Shown here in pieces: positions 24,048-33,819 of a DNA stretch of 59,436 nt (positions within the stretch are counted from its first letter, which is position 1; every line of letters begins with the position of its first letter). This DNA is from Bacteroidales bacterium (GTDB taxonomy: Bacteria > Bacteroidota > Bacteroidia > Bacteroidales > UBA932), in the NCBI GenBank assembly GCA_017427385.1, contig JAFRSW010000013.1, positions 1-59,436 on the forward strand. Direction: 5' to 3'. Both the position numbers and the translations under genes were made by a program. The notes beneath the pieces are model-generated. The model ran no database searches. It was not told where the DNA came from and saw nothing but the letters and a program-made list of their open reading frames with translations.

Positions 24048-25422
24048 CTTTCTTGCTAAGCTTTATGGTCTCGGGAAGGAGCTTGATGCCGACCAGGTCT
24101 CCCTTGTCCCAGATATCGTTCGTATCCACGTAGAAGTAATCACTGTCTTCCGTCTTGACGTAGAGGTGATAGTGATTTCCCATGTAGAGGATGAAGTGCA
24201 CCTCGCCGTTGAGCACGCCCTCGTCCAGGTTGTCGAGAAGCTCGACGCCATCGAAAGGAACGTCCACGACCACGTCGGTGCCGGGTTCGAAGTCGTTGGG
24301 GATGGGGAAGTCGGCGTCGAATATGCGTATGGTTTCCTCATCCTTCACCACACCGGACAGGACATTGGAGCGGCGCTCCTTCTTCATCACCTGGATGTCG
24401 TCCGGGTCGATGTAGAGCATTACCTCGCTGCCTACGGGGTAGGGGTCATAGTCCTGGATCATAAGCTCATAGCCCGTATCGGTATCCACCCACATCTCGT
24501 AGTGTACACCCTTGAAGATGCAGGAGTTGACAGTAGCTTTGAACTGGCACTTGGCAGGATCGGTGGTGAAATAGATATCCTCCGGGCGGACGACCACGTC
24601 TACGGGCACATCCTCGCCGAAGCCTTCGTCCACGCAGTCGAACTGGTGCTTTATGAAGGCCACGCGGCGGTCCTTGATCATGCGCCCTTTGAGAATGTTG
24701 CTCTCGCCGATGAAATCCGCCACGAAGGCGTTCACGGGCTCGTTGTAGATATCGGTGGGGGTGCCTATCTGCTGTATCTTGCCTTCGTTTATGACCACGA
24801 TGGTGTCGCTGAGTGTAAGGGCTTCTTCCTGATCATGAGTGACATATATAAAAGTAATGCCAAGCTTGCGGTGCATCTCCTTCAGCTCTATCTGCATGTC
24901 CTTGCGCATCTTGAGGTCCAGGGCGGCGAGGGGCTCGTCGAGGAGCAGCACCTTGGGCTGGTTGACGATTGCCCTCGCGATGGCGATACGCTGCTGCTGG
25001 CCGCCGGAAAGGGTTTCCACGTCGCGGTCTTCATAATCGCTCATGGCAACCAGCTTGAGCACCTTGCGCACGCGCTTGTCGATCTCATCCTCCGGAGTTT
25101 TCTTCAGCTTGAGGCCGAAGGCGATGTTGTCGTACACATCCAGATGGGGGAAGAGGGCGTAGCGCTGGAACACGGTGTTCAGCGGACGCTCGTGTGGGGG
25201 CACGCCGGCAATGTCTTTGCCGTCCAGCAGGATGCTGCCTTCGTCGGGCTGCATGAATCCCGCTATCATGCGCAGGAGGGTGGTCTTGCCGCAGCCGGAA
25301 GGGCCCAGGAGAGTGAGGAACTCGCCGCGGCGCACATAGAGATTGATGTCGTCCAGCACTTTCTTGTCTCCGAAGGACTTGCTGAGGTGCTGGATATTGA
25401 TGATCCGTTCGTCTTTTGCCAT
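24034..25422 (-). CDS. potA: Polyamine ABC transporter ATPase PotA
   Basis: A 462-residue ATPase with Walker [10 protein letters not shown] (about 40-48), signature LSGGQQQR and Walker [17 protein letters not shown]. The C-terminal TOBE region is extended by about 90 residues, rich in Asp, relative to the usual 370-residue PotA. It powers polyamine import. Its ATG overlaps the stop of the upstream outer-membrane protein gene by one base. Confidence 0.93.
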   Translation of the reverse strand: MAKDERIINIQHLSKSFGDKKVLDDINLYVRRGEFLTLLGPSGCGKTTLLRMIAGFMQPDEGSILLDGKDIAGVPPHERPLNTVFQRYALFPHLDVYDNIAFGLKLKKTPEDEIDKRVRKVLKLVAMSDYEDRDVETLSGGQQQRIAIARAIVNQPKVLLLDEPLAALDLKMRKDMQIELKEMHRKLGITFIYVTHDQEEALTLSDTIVVINEGKIQQIGTPTDIYNEPVNAFVADFIGESNILKGRMIKDRRVAFIKHQFDCVDEGFGEDVPVDVVVRPEDIYFTTDPAKCQFKATVNSCIFKGVHYEMWVDTDTGYELMIQDYDPYPVGSEVMLYIDPDDIQVMKKERRSNVLSGVVKDEETIRIFDADFPIPNDFEPGTDVVVDVPFDGVELLDNLDEGVLNGEVHFILYMGNHYHLYVKTEDSDYFYVDTNDIWDKGDLVGIKLLPETIKLSKKDEND

Positions 25423-26444
25423 TATCTCAGGGAGAAATTCAGATAGTAGATAACGCCGATGGTTGCGGCGAATATGTCATCGTCGTGACGGTAGCCCGTA
25501 GCGAAATGGAGGCGGAGGGATTCGGTGGGAAGCCAGTAGCCGTCCAGGCCGAGGACTATGTCTTTGTTTTGGTTTTCGGCAGCCATCTCCGCGCCAACTC
25601 GGGCGGTGAACTGGAGATTCTCGGTGGGGGAATAGATGATGGATGGGATCATGGTCAGGCCTTTGGCCATCATTTCGGTTTCATCTCCTATGGCGTTATA
25701 GGCGTCCAGGCCGATGGTGATCTTGTCGGCGAGTTCAAAGCGCTGGCCGAGGGAAATCAGGGGATAATACTCGCCGGGGGCACTCTGGACGGCATTTACA
25801 CTCCAGATATTGGAGAAACCGCCGTATTCTCCTCGCCACTCGAGGGCGTAGTTGAAGAGCTTGCTCACCATAGGGTGCGCTCCGAAGGGGGAGGAAGTCG
25901 CCTGTGCGGAAAGCGTGGTGTTCTCCGCCCCGTTGGTCCACTCCAGCTTGGCACCCCACTGGTAGACCTGCAGGGTATTCCAGAGACTGGAATTAAGGAA
26001 GGAGTACGATTCCACGTCGTAAGCATCGAATTCGAATCCGCCGAAGGTCATTGGCATTTTGCCGAGGGAGAATCCGAAATTGCCGAAAGAAGCGGTGGCA
26101 TAGCCCCAGTCCAGCCAGTTGACGTCGTCGCTTCTGCCGATATTGGTATAAAGCGACCTGACGGCATCTTTGTCGAATTTGCCGTTGTCGTCCAGGCCGA
26201 AATTTGCCCAATGGTTACAGATACTGAGGGAAAGCCAGTCTGAGATATCACCTTCGATTAGTGAATAGAGAGAAGAATCGCCGAATGTAAAATCGCCACT
26301 GTAATTGAGGTCCAACCTCGGAATAACGGACAACCCGACACCCGTGCCGGCGTTGTCAGCCTCGGCCACGCGGATAAACTCCTGCGAGGCTCCATGGAGG
26401 CAGAACAGCAAGGAAGCTGCACAAACAACCAGGAATTTCTTCAT
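25422..26444 (-). CDS. Outer-membrane beta-barrel protein heading the pot operon
   Basis: A 340-residue protein with a signal peptide ending near GASQE and a barrel-like body that finishes [12 protein letters not shown]. It shows long alternating strands and conserved Trp/Gly positions ([20 protein letters not shown]). It heads the potABCD run, so a porin that lets polyamines reach PotD is a natural guess. No named family assigned. Confidence 0.7.
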   Translation of the reverse strand: MKKFLVVCAASLLFCLHGASQEFIRVAEADNAGTGVGLSVIPRLDLNYSGDFTFGDSSLYSLIEGDISDWLSLSICNHWANFGLDDNGKFDKDAVRSLYTNIGRSDDVNWLDWGYATASFGNFGFSLGKMPMTFGGFEFDAYDVESYSFLNSSLWNTLQVYQWGAKLEWTNGAENTTLSAQATSSPFGAHPMVSKLFNYALEWRGEYGGFSNIWSVNAVQSAPGEYYPLISLGQRFELADKITIGLDAYNAIGDETEMMAKGLTMIPSIIYSPTENLQFTARVGAEMAAENQNKDIVLGLDGYWLPTESLRLHFATGYRHDDDIFAATIGVIYYLNFSLR

Positions 26445-26480
26445 TTCTACACATAAAAAGAGTTTAGTTCAACAATGGGG

Positions 26481-26517
26481 CAAAGGTAAAAAAAATAATC
26501 TATTTTTTGTATCTTTG
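26481..26517. promoter_or_regulatory. Divergent promoters, pot operon and nucleoside kinase
   Basis: TACCTTTG on the minus strand (26488-26481), 36 bases before the outer-membrane protein ATG. TATCTTTG on the plus strand (26510-26517), 18 bases before the kinase ATG. Both exact TAnnTTTG boxes. Confidence 0.7.
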
Positions 26518-26535
26518 TCCGACACAAATTGCACC

Positions 26536-28206
26536 ATGATCCAAGTCTTTTGCAAAAACACCGGCACCACCAAGGCTTTCAGGGAGGGAACCACGCTCCT
26601 CGACATGTTGCCGGTGTTTGAGTTCGAAAAGCCGTATCCCATTGTATCAGCGAAAGTTAACAATGTTTCCCAGGGGCTGAAGTTCCGGGTTTACAACAGC
26701 CGCACCGTGGAGTTTTGCGATGCCACGGTTGCGAGCGGCATGCGGGTGTACATCCGCTCCCTCTGCTTCCTCCTCTGCAAGGCCGCTAAAGACGTGTTCC
26801 GCGGCAGCAGGATTTTCATCGAGCATCCCATCTCGCACGGCTATTTCTGCGAGCTCCAGAAGCAGGACGGATCGCCCGTCACCCAGGAAGATGTGGATAA
26901 GCTGAAGGCCAAGATGGCCAGCATGGTGGAGAAGAATCAGCCTTTCCACCGCTTCGAGGCCCCTATCGAGCAGGTGATAGACATCATGCACAAGATAGGC
27001 GCGGAAGACAAGGTGAAACTCCTCGAAACCAGCGGCCAGGTCTACATGGACTACTACGCCCTGGGCAAGACCAAAGATTATTACTACGGGCGCCTGGTGC
27101 CTTCCACCGGATATCTTACAAAATGGGACCTGCGCATGTATCATGGCGGCATGCTCCTCATCGGGCCCAACAAGCATAATCCTCATAAACTCGCTCCCTA
27201 CCTGGATCAGCCCAAGACCTTCCGCATGTTCTCCGAGAACCACAAGTGGAACGATATCATGGGCCTGAGCACGGTGGGAGACCTGAACAAGAGCCTGCTG
27301 GACGGCAACGGCAGCGACCTCATCCAGATAGCCGAGGCCCTGCAGGAGAAGAAGATAGTGAAGATGGCGGAAGAGATCCACAAGCGCTATCTGGGCCCCC
27401 GGAAGCTGCGTCTGGTGCTCATCACCGGTCCATCGAGCTCGGGTAAGACGACGGTATCCAAGCGCCTCGCCGTGCAGCTGAAGGCCTGCGGGCTCAGGCC
27501 CCTCATCTTCAGCACCGACGACTACTTCGTAGACCGCGAAAAAACCCCTCTGCTGCCGGACGGAAGCCCCGATTTCGACAACTTCGACACCGTGGACCAC
27601 GATGCCCTGGAGGCGGATCTGATGAAGATTCTGGCCGGAGAGGAGGTGGAAGTGCCTCAGTTCAACTTTACCACCGGAAAACGTGAGTACAATGGCCGCC
27701 GCTACAAGCTTGGCCCGGGCAACATAGTGGTGCTGGAAGGCATCCATGCCCTGAATCCCAAGCTCACCGCAAAGATATCCGAGAAGAGGAAATACCGCAT
27801 CTTCATATCTACCCTCACGGGCATCGCCCTGGACGACCACAACTGCATCCCCACGAGCGACAACAGGCTCCTGAGGCGCATCGTGCGCGACTACAACAAG
27901 GGCGCTTTCACCGCCCGCCAGACCATCAGCCAGTGGCCCAAGGTGCGCGCCGCGGAAGACAAGTGGATCTATCCTTACCAGGAGAATGCGGACGTCATGT
28001 TCAATTCGGCCTACCTGGTGGAGTTCGCCGTGCTGCGCAACCATGCGGAGCCCATCCTGGGCAGTGTGCCCAAGAACTGCCCGGAATACGCCGAGGCGCA
28101 CCGCCTGCTGAAGTTCATACACTACTTCGTGCCGGTGCCGGATAACGAAATTCCGCCAACGTCGCTGCTACGCGAATTCGTCGGCGGAAGCTCGTTCAAG
28201 TATTAG
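26536..28206 (+). CDS. Nucleoside (uridine-type) kinase with N-terminal TGS domain
   Basis: I start at ATG 26536 because the promoter box lies at 26510-26517; an in-frame start at 26305 would be upstream of it. The 556-residue protein has a TGS-like domain (about 1-60), a threonyl-tRNA-synthetase-like second domain (about 65-250), and a uridine kinase/phosphoribulokinase domain with P-loop GPSSSGKTT near 298 and DDYFVDREKTP. This architecture is common in Bacteroidota and Clostridia. Likely phosphorylates uridine or cytidine for salvage. Confidence 0.88.
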   Translation: MIQVFCKNTGTTKAFREGTTLLDMLPVFEFEKPYPIVSAKVNNVSQGLKFRVYNSRTVEFCDATVASGMRVYIRSLCFLLCKAAKDVFRGSRIFIEHPISHGYFCELQKQDGSPVTQEDVDKLKAKMASMVEKNQPFHRFEAPIEQVIDIMHKIGAEDKVKLLETSGQVYMDYYALGKTKDYYYGRLVPSTGYLTKWDLRMYHGGMLLIGPNKHNPHKLAPYLDQPKTFRMFSENHKWNDIMGLSTVGDLNKSLLDGNGSDLIQIAEALQEKKIVKMAEEIHKRYLGPRKLRLVLITGPSSSGKTTVSKRLAVQLKACGLRPLIFSTDDYFVDREKTPLLPDGSPDFDNFDTVDHDALEADLMKILAGEEVEVPQFNFTTGKREYNGRRYKLGPGNIVVLEGIHALNPKLTAKISEKRKYRIFISTLTGIALDDHNCIPTSDNRLLRRIVRDYNKGAFTARQTISQWPKVRAAEDKWIYPYQENADVMFNSAYLVEFAVLRNHAEPILGSVPKNCPEYAEAHRLLKFIHYFVPVPDNEIPPTSLLREFVGGSSFKY

Positions 28207-28210
28207 ATTC

Positions 28211-28669
28211 CTACTCCCTTTCTGCGAGGCGCTTTTCTGCGAGCGCCTCGTATTTTGTACCCGGGCGTCCGTAATTGCAGTAGGGGTGGATGCTGATGCC
28301 GCCGCGGGGCGTGAAGAAGCCCGTGACCTCGATGTAGCGGGGGTCCATAAGGCGGATAAGATCATTCATGATTATGTTCACGCAGTCTTCGTGGAAAGCG
28401 CCGTGGTTGCGGAAACTGAAGAGATAGAGCTTGAGGCTCTTGCTCTCTACCATACGCACATCAGGGATATAGCTGATGCGGATTTCCGCGAAGTCGGGCT
28501 GGCCAGTGATAGGGCAGAGACTGGTGAATTCCGGGCAGTTGAAGCGCACCCAGTAATCGTTCCCCTGATGCCTGTTCTCGAACGCCTCGAGAACGGTGGG
28601 ATCGTAGTTTACCTTGTATTCGGTTTTCTTTCCGAGGGCCTGCAGCCCTTCATCTTTGCGAGAATCCAT
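28211..28669 (-). CDS. queF: NADPH-dependent 7-cyano-7-deazaguanine reductase QueF
   Basis: A 152-residue unimodular QueF that reduces preQ0 to preQ1 in queuosine synthesis. The catalytic Cys is in [16 protein letters not shown], followed by [20 protein letters not shown]. The start at 28669 is chosen because it lies one base after the stop of the upstream transporter gene and fits family length; the longer frame has no homologous sequence. Confidence 0.95.
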   Translation of the reverse strand: MDSRKDEGLQALGKKTEYKVNYDPTVLEAFENRHQGNDYWVRFNCPEFTSLCPITGQPDFAEIRISYIPDVRMVESKSLKLYLFSFRNHGAFHEDCVNIIMNDLIRLMDPRYIEVTGFFTPRGGISIHPYCNYGRPGTKYEALAEKRLAERE

Positions 28670-28670
28670 A

Positions 28671-29354
28671 TTATTGAATATCAGATAGTTTAAAGGGATT
28701 GTAAGAGATGCCATCGTCGAATGTGTCGATGCCTTCTGAGGCCTTTACCCTGCGCACAACCATTGCGGTGACGGGCAGGATAATAATCTCGAAGAGCACC
28801 TTGAAACTCACCTGGAAAAGCATCATGGTAGCGAGCACTTTCAAGGGGGTTCCGAAGAAGGCGATGGGCATGAAAATGAGCGAGTCCAGAAGCTCTCCGG
28901 CAACGGAGGAAAGGATGGCTCGGGTGCCAAAGCGACGGCCCTTGTCGGCCACTTTCATCTTACTGAGTACCAAGGAGTTGAGCGTGGAGCCCGCAAGGAA
29001 AGCTAAAAGTGAGCCGAAGGCCACTCGGGGAGCCATCCGGAACATGTAGTCGAAGTGCTCTCCACCGTCCCAGAAAGAGGCGGCCGGAAGCCATACGACC
29101 AGCTGCCCGAAGAGCACCACGAGGAGGTTGGCGGCGAAGGCTGTCCAGATTACCAGACGGGCCTTCCTGTAGCCCCAGACCTCGGTGAGGCAGTCGTTCA
29201 GTATGTAGGATATGGGGAAAATGATCACTGCACCGGGAAGATTGATCTCCCAGCCGAGGTGGAACACTTTGGTTGCGAATAAATTGGATGTGATGAGGCA
29301 GACGGTGAACGCCACTGCCATCAGCAGGAATGTCGTAGAGTACTTTTCTTTCAT
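28671..29354 (-). CDS. yhhQ: Queuosine precursor transporter, YhhQ family
   Basis: A 227-residue inner-membrane protein with about six helices. The YhhQ/DUF165 hallmarks are present: [29 protein letters not shown] and the acidic [16 protein letters not shown]. It imports preQ0 or preQ1. The ATG at 29354 is chosen because it lies 6 bases past the riboswitch-like structure and gives family length. It forms an operon with queF, so salvage and synthesis share control. Confidence 0.92.
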   Translation of the reverse strand: MKEKYSTTFLLMAVAFTVCLITSNLFATKVFHLGWEINLPGAVIIFPISYILNDCLTEVWGYRKARLVIWTAFAANLLVVLFGQLVVWLPAASFWDGGEHFDYMFRMAPRVAFGSLLAFLAGSTLNSLVLSKMKVADKGRRFGTRAILSSVAGELLDSLIFMPIAFFGTPLKVLATMMLFQVSFKVLFEIIILPVTAMVVRRVKASEGIDTFDDGISYNPFKLSDIQ

Positions 29355-29390
29355 TTGTGCAGTTTTTATAGTGGTACCTGTTACACTTGT
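29355..29390 (-). promoter_or_regulatory. Likely preQ1-I riboswitch
   Basis: In the 54-base leader of the yhhQ-queF operon, minus strand: P1 AGTG/CACT (29387-29384 with 29373-29370), a 10-base loop TAACAGGTAC, then ATAAAAACTGCAC. This matches the preQ1-I plan: loop begins with U and ends with C (the ligand-pairing Cyt), an A-rich tail, and a pseudoknot in which loop CAG pairs with tail CUG. The start codon is about 6 bases beyond, fitting translational control. P1 is only 4 bp, the main weakness. Confidence 0.7.
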
Positions 29391-29408
29391 TTCTCCCGAA
29401 ACTCGCCG

Positions 29409-29436
29409 CAAAGATACAACTTTTTTATTACATTTG
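29409..29436. promoter_or_regulatory. Divergent promoters, yhhQ-queF and alcohol dehydrogenase
   Basis: TATCTTTG on the minus strand (29416-29409), 54 bases before the yhhQ ATG. TACATTTG on the plus strand (29429-29436), 26 bases before the dehydrogenase ATG. Confidence 0.65.
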
Positions 29437-29462
29437 TCTTTGAATCGAAAACCACGCATATT

Positions 29463-30611
29463 ATGACTGATTTCCACTTTTTCACCCCGACCGAGATTGT
29501 ATTCGGAAGATCGTCCGAGGAACAGCTCCCGTGCCTCCTGAAGAAACATGGGGCAAACAAGGTGCTGTTGCACTTTGGCGGCGGCAGCGCCGAGCGCAGC
29601 GGGCTCCTGCTAAAGATACGCACGATGCTGGATGCCGCCGGTATCCCGTTCGTGGAACTGGGCGGGGTAGTGCCCAATCCGCGCCTGTCGCTGGTGCGCA
29701 AGGGGATAGCGCTGTGCAAGGCCGAGGGGGTGGATTTCATCCTCGCCGTCGGCGGAGGCAGTGTCATCGATTCATCCAAGGGAATCGGCTATGGGCTGGC
29801 CTACGATGGGGATGTGTGGGATTTCTTCGATGCCAAGGCGAAGCCTGCCGGAGCAGTTCCTGTGGGGGTGGTCCTGACCATTCCCGCATCCGGGAGCGAA
29901 ATGTCTGACAGCACCGTGCTCACCAACGACGAACTCGAGCTCAAGCGCGGCTGCAACAGCGATTTCTGCCGCCCGCGCTTCGCTGTCATGAACCCCGAAC
30001 GCACCTTCACCCTGCCTGCTTTCCAGACCGCCTGCGGCGTGACGGACATCCTCATGCACACTCTCGAAAGATACTTCAGCAAGACACATCTCGACATCTC
30101 CGACGCCATCGCCGAAGGGCTGCTGCGCACCGTCATGGATGCCGGCCGCAAGGTGCTGGAAGATCCTTTCAACTATGAACTCCGCGCCACCATAATGTGG
30201 GCCGGAAGCCTCTCGCACAACGGCCTGACCGGATGCGGGGCTGTGGCGGATTTCGGAACCCACCGCCTCGAGCACGAACTCAGCACCATGTACGGAGTCG
30301 CCCACGGGGCCGGCCTGGCCGCCCTCTGGTGCAGCTGGGCGAAGTATGTTATGTCCGAAGATCCTTCCCGCTTCGAGTCCTTCTCGAGGAATGTGCTTGG
30401 TGGAAAAGAGCCTCTGGGCACCATGAAAGACTACTTCCGCAGCATAGGCATGCCTGCATCCATACCCGAACTGATTGGCAGGAAGGCCACAGAAGAGGAA
30501 ATCGAGACCATGGCTCTGCGCTGCAGCCGAGGGGGAGATTTCAAGGTTGGCAATTTTAAAGTTTTGGGCAAAAAAGAGATGCTCGACATCTATAAGATGG
30601 CGAATGAATAA
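29463..30611 (+). CDS. Iron-containing alcohol dehydrogenase (YqhD/BdhA-like)
   Basis: A 382-residue group III alcohol dehydrogenase. The N-terminal FxxPTEIVFGRSSEEQLP and the GGGSVIDSSKGIGYG nucleotide loop are at about 10-25 and 98-112. Metal-binding positions include TDILMHTLERYF and VAHGAGLAALW. It would reduce aldehydes to alcohols with NAD(P)H. ATG 29463 is preferred over the longer frame because it follows a TACATTTG box and starts at the family N-terminus. Confidence 0.9.
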   Translation: MTDFHFFTPTEIVFGRSSEEQLPCLLKKHGANKVLLHFGGGSAERSGLLLKIRTMLDAAGIPFVELGGVVPNPRLSLVRKGIALCKAEGVDFILAVGGGSVIDSSKGIGYGLAYDGDVWDFFDAKAKPAGAVPVGVVLTIPASGSEMSDSTVLTNDELELKRGCNSDFCRPRFAVMNPERTFTLPAFQTACGVTDILMHTLERYFSKTHLDISDAIAEGLLRTVMDAGRKVLEDPFNYELRATIMWAGSLSHNGLTGCGAVADFGTHRLEHELSTMYGVAHGAGLAALWCSWAKYVMSEDPSRFESFSRNVLGGKEPLGTMKDYFRSIGMPASIPELIGRKATEEEIETMALRCSRGGDFKVGNFKVLGKKEMLDIYKMANE

Positions 30612-30620
30612 ATTTTTTAC

Positions 30621-30628
30621 TAAATTTG
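30621..30628 (+). promoter_or_regulatory. -7 box of the coiled-coil protein gene
   Basis: TAAATTTG, 36 bases before ATG 30665; the intervening leader is AT-rich. Confidence 0.6.
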
Positions 30629-30664
30629 TGGGGTAAAGAGCAATTTAATTTTAACTCAACCAAT

Positions 30665-31468
30665 ATGAAAAGAATTCTCTTTGTAGCAGCAATGCTGCTC
30701 ACTTTCTCCGCCGGAGCACAGACTCACGGTGAACAGATGCTCGCCTCGGCCCAGAAGGGTCTTGAAGAAGCACAGGCAAGGTACACTGAGCAGACTGCCA
30801 TCAGCGAAAAGCAGATCGCAGCCAGCCAGAAGACCATCAATGAGCTCAAGCTCGTTCTTGCAAAAGACCAGTCCACCCTGGACCAGGCCAATGCCACCAT
30901 CAAGGCTAAGAACGCTGTCAAGAAAACCAAAAAAGACACTTACACAGCCCTTAAGAAGCAATACAAGGCCGACAAGACCATAACTGCAGACGAGCAGTAT
31001 CAGCTCTCTCTAATCGAAGGTGAAATCAGCGCTGTCGATTCCGAAATCAAGAGCGACAAGGCTTCTGCAAAGAAACTGCAGGAGATTGTCAGTCGTGACA
31101 AGGAACTCATCAAGAGCGAAGAGAATAAGATTTCAGACAGCAAGAATGCTGTAAAGGCTGCAAAGAGCGAGGTCGCCAGTGCGAAGAAGATGGTTGCCGC
31201 AGCTGAGAAGCAGATCAAGGCTGAGGCTAAGACCGCAGCTGCATCCGCAAAGGCTGCTACAAATCAGGAGAACGTCACCGAGATCCCTGAACCTGCACAG
31301 AACCCCAACATCGCTCCTGTAGTCACACCTGAGCCCGTTGTAGTTCCCGAAGAGCCCGCAGTACCTGAGCCCGTTGTTGTTCCCGAGCCTGTGGCAGAGC
31401 CCGTCGCAGAGCCTGCTGCACCTGCAGTGGAACCTGTCGCTCCCGTCGTAGAGCCCGTTGCTGAGTAA
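30665..31468 (+). CDS. Secreted coiled-coil protein with Pro/Val/Glu-rich tail
   Basis: A 267-residue protein with a signal peptide (MKRILFVAAMLLTFSAGAQ). A long coiled coil rich in Lys, Ala and Glu runs from about 20 to 205. The last 50 residues are built of PEPV, PVVVPE and AEPVAE units. The stiff coil plus Pro-rich arm suggests an envelope spacer or a protein that spans periplasm. I know no family name. Start chosen at the signal peptide. The 3' end overlaps the next gene by 11 bases. Confidence 0.65.
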   Translation: MKRILFVAAMLLTFSAGAQTHGEQMLASAQKGLEEAQARYTEQTAISEKQIAASQKTINELKLVLAKDQSTLDQANATIKAKNAVKKTKKDTYTALKKQYKADKTITADEQYQLSLIEGEISAVDSEIKSDKASAKKLQEIVSRDKELIKSEENKISDSKNAVKAAKSEVASAKKMVAAAEKQIKAEAKTAAASAKAATNQENVTEIPEPAQNPNIAPVVTPEPVVVPEEPAVPEPVVVPEPVAEPVAEPAAPAVEPVAPVVEPVAE

Positions 31469-32657
31469 TAGACCAAAGATTTCGATTGTCGGTGCCGGTG
31501 CCGCCGGTTGCTTCTGCGCAGCGCAGTTGCACGAGGCCATCCCCGGTGCCGACATCCGTATTCTGGAGGCAGGTCCCAGGCCTTTGGCCAAGCTTGCCCT
31601 TACCGGAGGCGGACGCTGCAACATCACCAATACCTTCGAATCTGTCCGCAGCCTGGACGAAGTGTATCCGCGTGGCGCATCCCTGATGAAGAGAACTCTC
31701 GCGGATTATTCATATAAAGATACCCTCGCTTGGTTCGAGCGCAGGGGAGTGCGTTTCACGGTCGAGGACGGCGGGCGCGTCTTCCCCGCTTCGCAGGATG
31801 CCGGAGAGATAGTCCGGGTGCTGCTGAAGGCCCTGCAGGGAGTCACTATAGAATGTGGAAACCGCGTTTCTGCCCTTCCTGAGACCGATTATGTGGTTGT
31901 TACCACCGGGGGTGCCGCCGGCATGGAAATCCTAAAAGATCTCCCCGTTGAGATTGTGCCGCCCGTGCCTTCTCTCTTTTCATTTAATATAAGCGACACG
32001 CCGCAGGGCGGGCGCAGTGAAATCACGGCCCTGATGGGCTCGAGCCAGCCTGCAGTGCTCAGCATACCGGGCACGAAACTGCGTTCGGAGGGGACTCTCC
32101 TCATCACCGACTGGGGATTCAGCGGGCCTGCTGCGCTGAAGCTGTCTTCTTATGCCGCCAGGCATCTCGCAGAATGCGGATATGCCAGCCCCGTGTGCGT
32201 GCGCTGGACGCCCTTTAGCGAGGCGGAAACCGCTTCCATCCTTGCAGGGCTAAAGGCCGCCAATCCAAAGAAACTTGTGCGCTCGGCGCATCCGGATGGC
32301 ATGCCGGCACGCCTGTGGGAGCATCTTACAGCCCGCAGCGGCCTCCGTGCCGACATCACATGGGCCGAGCTCGGCAGCAAAGGGATGAACCGGCTCGTGC
32401 AGACACTCATTTCCGATCAATACCATATTCATGGCAAGACCAGGTTCAAAGATGAATTCGTTACCTGCGGAGGAGTGAACCTGTCTTCTGTTAAGCTTAA
32501 AACACTGGAGTGCAAACAGCGCCCGGGCCTGTTTTTTGCAGGCGAAGTGCTGGACGTGGACGCCATCACCGGCGGGTTCAACCTGCAGGCCGCATGGTCT
32601 ACCGCACATGCTGTAACCAAGTCAATTATAAGTAGTTATGATACGCAAAATCTCTGA
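31458..32657 (+). CDS. BaiN/HI0933-like NAD(P)/FAD-dependent oxidoreductase
   Basis: A 399-residue flavoprotein. The dinucleotide-binding motif ISIVGAGAAGCFCA is at the N-terminus, LTGGGRCNITN near 50, and the closing motif GEVLDVDAITGGFNLQAAWSTA. Members reduce hydrophobic substrates or have unknown roles. No ATG precedes the Rossmann motif; TTG at 31458 is the only plausible start, lying inside the end of the coiled-coil gene. Overlaps fprA by 20 bases. Confidence 0.88.
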   Translation: MLSNRPKISIVGAGAAGCFCAAQLHEAIPGADIRILEAGPRPLAKLALTGGGRCNITNTFESVRSLDEVYPRGASLMKRTLADYSYKDTLAWFERRGVRFTVEDGGRVFPASQDAGEIVRVLLKALQGVTIECGNRVSALPETDYVVVTTGGAAGMEILKDLPVEIVPPVPSLFSFNISDTPQGGRSEITALMGSSQPAVLSIPGTKLRSEGTLLITDWGFSGPAALKLSSYAARHLAECGYASPVCVRWTPFSEAETASILAGLKAANPKKLVRSAHPDGMPARLWEHLTARSGLRADITWAELGSKGMNRLVQTLISDQYHIHGKTRFKDEFVTCGGVNLSSVKLKTLECKQRPGLFFAGEVLDVDAITGGFNLQAAWSTAHAVTKSIISSYDTQNL

Positions 32658-33819
32658 TTCAGTCATTTACATCGGCACCGATGATTTTTCCGATCCTTTG
32701 TTCGAAGGCCAGTATGCCCTGCCGGACGGAATGGCATACAATTCATACGTGATCCGGGATTCCAAAACCGCGATCCTCGATTCTACCGATGCTCGCACGG
32801 CCGAGGCCTGGCGCGAGAATCTTCTCGAGGCCCTTGCCGGCGTGGAGCCGGATTACTTCGTGCTGCATCATCTGGAACCCGACCATTCCTCGGAGCTTGC
32901 ATGGGTGCTGGAGAAGTTCCCTTCGGTGAATCTCGTGGCCACCGCCAAGCTCATTGCGATGGTGCCCCAGTTCTTCCCGGAAATCAGTCTGGAAGGCCGC
33001 ACGATTGCGGTTAAGGAAGGCGACGTGCTGGAACTCGGCAAGCACAGCCTGCAGTTCTTCATGGCCCCCATGGTGCACTGGCCGGAGGTCATGGTAAGCT
33101 ATGAAAAGGCGGAAAAGATACTCTTCTCTGCCGATGCATTCGGCAAATTCGGCGCCCTGAGCCGCTGTGGATTCGATTCCACAGAAGATGACGACTGGGC
33201 ATGCGAAGCCCGCAGGTACTACTTCAATATAGTAGGGAAGTACGGCGGCCCCGTGCAGACTCTGCTGAAGAAGCTGTCTGCCGTGGAGATCTCCACCATC
33301 TGCCCCCTCCATGGCCCTGTTCTCAAGGATGACCTGAGCGAGTATCTCCGCCTATACGACATCTGGAGCAGCTATGGCGTTGAAACAGAGGGAGTTTTCG
33401 TAGCATGCGCATCTATACACGGTAACACGCTCAAGGTTGCTGAAAAACTGGCAGAAATGCTTCGCGAGAGGGGAGTGAAAGTGGCATTCAACGATCTTAC
33501 CAGGGATGATTCCGCCGAGGCGGTCGAAGATGCCTTCCGCTATGGCACGCTGGTGCTGGCGGCATCTTCCTACGATGCCGGGCTCTTCCCTCCGGCCGCC
33601 GAGTTCATCGCCCATCTGCAGGACAAGAGCTGGCAGAACCGCCGCGTAGGCCTGATAGAGAACGGTTCATGGGCACCCTCGGCCGGGCGCGTTATGAAGG
33701 AGAAGTTCTCCGCTATGAAAAATGTGACCGTGCTGGAGCCTCTGGTGACCATCCGCAGCGCCATGAAGGACAGTGATATCCCGGCGCTGGAGGCCCTCTG
33801 CGAAGCGCTTCTGAGCTAG
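32638..33819 (+). CDS. FprA-family A-type flavodiiron protein
   Basis: A 393-residue protein. The beta-lactamase-like domain carries the di-iron ligands HHLEPDHSS, MVHWPEVM, SADAFGKFG and CPLHGP; the C-terminal flavodoxin domain has the FMN loop ASIHGNTLKVAE. Flavodiiron proteins reduce O2 to water or NO to N2O and protect anaerobes. It overlaps the upstream flavoprotein gene and converges with DUF3737 (4-base overlap). Confidence 0.94.
   Translation: MIRKISDSVIYIGTDDFSDPLFEGQYALPDGMAYNSYVIRDSKTAILDSTDARTAEAWRENLLEALAGVEPDYFVLHHLEPDHSSELAWVLEKFPSVNLVATAKLIAMVPQFFPEISLEGRTIAVKEGDVLELGKHSLQFFMAPMVHWPEVMVSYEKAEKILFSADAFGKFGALSRCGFDSTEDDDWACEARRYYFNIVGKYGGPVQTLLKKLSAVEISTICPLHGPVLKDDLSEYLRLYDIWSSYGVETEGVFVACASIHGNTLKVAEKLAEMLRERGVKVAFNDLTRDDSAEAVEDAFRYGTLVLAASSYDAGLFPPAAEFIAHLQDKSWQNRRVGLIENGSWAPSAGRVMKEKFSAMKNVTVLEPLVTIRSAMKDSDIPALEALCEALLS

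Noticed and set aside
23830-25446. A 538-codon plus-strand frame across potA and potB
   Set aside because: Antisense shadow; both minus-strand genes have complete motifs and operon overlaps.
31264-31476. Repeat-rich minus-strand frames over the Pro-rich tail of the coiled-coil gene
   Set aside because: They mirror the PEPV repeat codons; no start signals.
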